Part shown: in pieces, positions 62,801-64,000 of the stretch
Position numbering within the stretch: position 1 is the first letter of the stretch
Layout of the letters: the number at the start of each line of letters is the position of its first letter
Assembly (NCBI RefSeq): GCF_003285015.1
Contig: NZ_QMFB01000018.1
Coordinates: forward strand, 110,406-174,405
Direction of reading: 5' to 3'
Source: Paenibacillus contaminans
GTDB taxonomy: Bacteria; Bacillota; Bacilli; Paenibacillales; NBRC-103111
Length of the DNA stretch: 64,000 bases
Position numbers and translations under genes: made by a program
The notes under the pieces: model-generated
Database searches by the model: none
What the model was told of the DNA's origin: nothing
The model's input: only the letters and a program-made list of their open reading frames with translations

Positions 62801-64000
62801 TGCTTTCAATTTCAACACGCCGATCACCGCTCCGGTTACGCTTTACGCAAAATGGACGGCGATCACCCATACCGTTACATTTAACACATACGGCGGTTCG
62901 GCTGTGCCGACGCAGATTGTAAACGAGAACGACAAAGCTTCTGAGCCTTCGGCTCCTACAAAAGCCGGTTTTACTTTTGATAACTGGTTCACAAATAGCA
63001 ACTTGGATCCGGCTACAGCTTTCAATTTCAACACACCGATCACCGCTCCGGTTACGCTTTATGCAAAATGGACCGCGGTTACCCATACCGTTACATTTAA
63101 CACTTACGGCGGTTCGGCTGTGCCGACGCAGATTGTAATCGAGAACGACAAAGCTTCGGAGCCTTCGGTTCCTACAAAAGCCGGTTTCATTTTTGACGGC
63201 TGGTATACGAACGATAACCTGGATCCGGCTACAGCTTTCGATTTCAACACGCCGATCACCGCTCCGGTTACGCTTTATGCAAAATGGACCGCGGTTACCC
63301 ATACCGTTACATTTAACACTTACGGCGGTTCGGCTGTGCCGACGCAGATTGTAATCGAGAACGACAAAGCTTCGGAGCCTTCGGTTCCTACAAAAGCCGG
63401 TTTCATTTTTGACGGCTGGTATACGAACGATAACCTGGATCCGGCTACAGCTTTCGATTTCAACACGCCGATCACCGCTCCGGTTACGCTTTATGCCAAG
63501 TGGACGGAGATTGCGCCTAATACTCATGCCGTCATATTCAATAGCAACGGCGGCTCGCCTGTACCGGCACAAATTGTGAACGAGAACGACAAAGCTGCTC
63601 AGCCTGCGGCTCCTGCAAAAACCGGGTTCATTTTTGACGGCTGGTATGCGAACGACAACCTGGATCCGGCTACAGCTTTCGATTTCAATACGCCGATCAC
63701 GGCTCCGGTTACGCTTTATGCGAAGTGGACAGCGATTGTCCATACCGTCACCTTCGAAAGCAACGGCGGTTCGGCTGTGCCGACGCAAACAGTGAATGAG
63801 AACGACAAAGCAACGCAGCCGGCAGCACCTGCAAAAACCGGCTTCACCTTTGACGGCTGGTTCACAAGCGTTAACCTGGATCCAACAACAGCTTTCGATT
63901 TCAATACGCCGATCACGGCTCCGGTTACGCTTTACGCGAAATGGACATCGATTCCTACAACGACTGTGCCGGTTCCGGAAACACCTGCACCAGTTTCGCC
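59826..64000 (+). CDS. giant secreted surface protein with SdrB-like, DUF11 and nine InlB-type repeats; 3' end outside window
   Basis: Open from TTG 59826 (AAGGTG 6 bp upstream) to the window end, about 1391 codons without a stop. A signal peptide (WLLSFMIVIGAVLFGILG) ends near AKAEG. The N-terminal part is beta-rich; FlgD-like Ig strands at about 355-400 (VLWDGKDSAGNVLPDQVYTA), an SdrD B-like domain at about 508-595 (LSGYIFNDMNKDTKFSSGEP), a DUF11 domain at about 607-722, then nine InlB/Listeria-Bacteroides repeats at about 728-1375, and a Pro/Thr-rich linker at the edge. SLH domains may follow beyond the window (inference). Likely an adhesin-like cell-surface protein. Long minus-strand frames opposite it are shadows of the repeats. 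Confidence 0.9.
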   Translation, partial: MIGRKWLLSFMIVIGAVLFGILGPPDIAKAEGSKEMVANGGYRPFIWATTDKTAGIERKTYLKVYAQAGEKIYLGSSQKGKNIIFTDPNGVKTSYQVDQNGVGYIDTLAKETKGPSLTTDDGGYVPYIVSIAQTGIYQVEFEGGTAAPSTTLTTDTSFRQNQGGTIGAWDITIVDANGDKKPGRVFTSYVAMYMGGNKPNQKVLNSVFYVVTKDGYLYKTDMNGLDPNGFIFFSANRGFIDLTNNMTLYHTADGNDDNLSVISGNVGAQLPNVADTNTDISHYVFFNPPSPDLPVSLYPGATAPVPAKPTALAFQGASGIAGKTNLADGGTFTFVADKPSSYELTIKTKDAVPVTKRVIKNVAIAGTNKVLWDGKDSAGNVLPDQVYTAELILRSGEVHFPLLDAEHNTYGIKVELLNAPDGNSHTTIYYDESNYKTASGTSINLNASSSSYAINPVDASAGVDSANGAHKWSNNYGDKRGIDTWTYFTDGTSITIDFNVEPVSATKYGSLSGYIFNDMNKDTKFSSGEPGLNGITVTVKDKNGTDHTTTTDATGYYIVGIPQGNYTFKATAPTGYTLQTGNGTQTGTLSASSVILQNVGYYLETDLKITVTASSGPYIKGSTFTYTLNASNVSNVPATRVVVNDALPAGLTYVSDDSSGDYDASTGIWTIGTLSSGQSVTMNITVRINSDAGVPASITNQAVISSTEKDSDLTNNSSSLPISVTNSYTVTFNSNSGSAVPAQTVNENDKATEPTAPTKSGFTFNGWFTDSNFDPATAFDFNTPITAPITLYAKWTAITHTVTFDSNGGSAVPVQTVNENDKASEPTAPTKAGFTFDGWFTDSNFDPTTAFNFNTPITAPITLYAKWTPVTHTVTFVSNGGSAVPVQTVNKNDKASEPTVPTKGGFTFDGWFTNSNLDPLTAFDFNTSITAPITLYAKWTPVTHTVTFVSNGGSAVPTQTVNENDKATEPTVPTKSGFTFDGWLTDSNDPTTAFNFNTPITAPVTLYAKWTAITHTVTFNTYGGSAVPTQIVNENDKASEPSAPTKAGFTFDNWFTNSNLDPATAFNFNTPITAPVTLYAKWTAVTHTVTFNTYGGSAVPTQIVIENDKASEPSVPTKAGFIFDGWYTNDNLDPATAFDFNTPITAPVTLYAKWTAVTHTVTFNTYGGSAVPTQIVIENDKASEPSVPTKAGFIFDGWYTNDNLDPATAFDFNTPITAPVTLYAKWTEIAPNTHAVIFNSNGGSPVPAQIVNENDKAAQPAAPAKTGFIFDGWYANDNLDPATAFDFNTPITAPVTLYAKWTAIVHTVTFESNGGSAVPTQTVNENDKATQPAAPAKTGFTFDGWFTSVNLDPTTAFDFNTPITAPVTLYAKWTSIPTTTVPVPETPAPVS
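62007..63950 (+). repeat. nine tandem 216-bp InlB-type (Flg_new) repeats
   Basis: Units begin at 62007, 62223, 62439, 62655, 62868, 63084, 63300, 63525 and 63741; each encodes HTVTF-NGGSAVP...GF-FDGWF...TPITAP-TLYAKWT. The fourth lacks one codon, and three extra codons separate the seventh and eighth. Sequence running from about 63068 to 63283 is repeated without visible change at 63284-63499, a recent duplication. Confidence 0.95.

Noticed and set aside
62583..63788. Long minus-strand frame (401 codons) and similar ones at 61941-62486, 62843-63043 and 63716-63916
   Set aside because: They repeat with the 216-bp period of the plus-strand InlB array and are Arg/Cys-rich antisense shadows; the plus frame has a signal peptide and known domains.
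1..64000. Mobile elements, prophage genes, tRNA or rRNA genes
   Set aside because: No transposase or integrase sequence, terminal inverted repeats with target duplications, phage structural genes, tRNA cloverleaf or rRNA sequence was recognised by eye.

Overview
The window looks like a chromosome segment of a Paenibacillus-type Firmicute. The grounds are paired LplB/YtcP-type sugar permeases with YesM/YesN two-component systems, AAGGAGG-type ribosome binding sites, frequent TTG/GTG starts, SLH-anchored giant surface proteins and many small VOC, GNAT and DinB-type accessory genes. Base composition is about half G+C, with an AT-rich strip at roughly 45.3-47.8 kb. I see no rRNA, tRNA, insertion sequence, CRISPR array or prophage. 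All family assignments are by eye from the translated sequence; no database search was run.

Layout. (1) 1-6418, + strand: end of a sugar-ABC operon (binding protein cut by the window edge, two permeases) followed by its YesM-like kinase and YesN-like AraC regulator, facing a decayed AraC remnant at about 6.46-6.89 kb. (2) 6944-36196, - strand: a catabolic locus of about 29 kb. At its head are a second YesM/YesN pair and a second sugar-ABC set (lipoprotein, LplB-like, YtcP-like). Then come a Gfo/Idh oxidoreductase, a deacetylase-like protein, a 2098-residue SLH/DUF4838 surface protein, an enolase-superfamily enzyme, an amidohydrolase, a U32-like barrel protein, a second Gfo/Idh protein, a semialdehyde dehydrogenase close to B. 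subtilis GucD/YcbD, a Tat-exported beta-helix protein, a ceramidase-type hydrolase, a broken GNAT/M20 chimera, a creatininase, a RidA protein and a serine hydrolase. Read together this suggests capture of an acidic or amidated glycan outside the cell, import of its pieces and oxidation through sugar acids to 2-oxoglutarate semialdehyde; the real substrate cannot be read from sequence. (3) 36.4-43.3 kb, - strand: ferric-iron import (binding protein, fused double permease, short ATPase) behind Fur-box-like sites, and an OmpR-type regulator/kinase pair whose third gene is a paralogous iron-binding lipoprotein. (4) 43.6-44.9 kb: a short hybrid-cluster protein with a CRP/FNR-like upstream site. (5) 45-59.4 kb: mostly single accessory genes (GNAT, truncated Nudix, HAD phosphatase, SelO, DinB, phosphotransferase, VOC proteins, a P-loop kinase, a lipoprotein), two kinds of intergenic repeat, and an operon in which an ECF-type sigma factor is fused to a C39/BtrH-like domain. 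(6) 59826 to the window end, + strand: a giant surface protein with a TTG start, a structured leader and nine 72-residue InlB-type repeats. It has no stop inside the window.

Most interesting are the sigma-factor fusion operon (56.2-59.4 kb), the iron-binding lipoprotein encoded with its own two-component system (40.2-43.3 kb), the unusual enzyme mix of the 29-kb catabolic locus, the 51-bp repeats present in both orientations at 48.5 kb, and the structured leader of the last gene.
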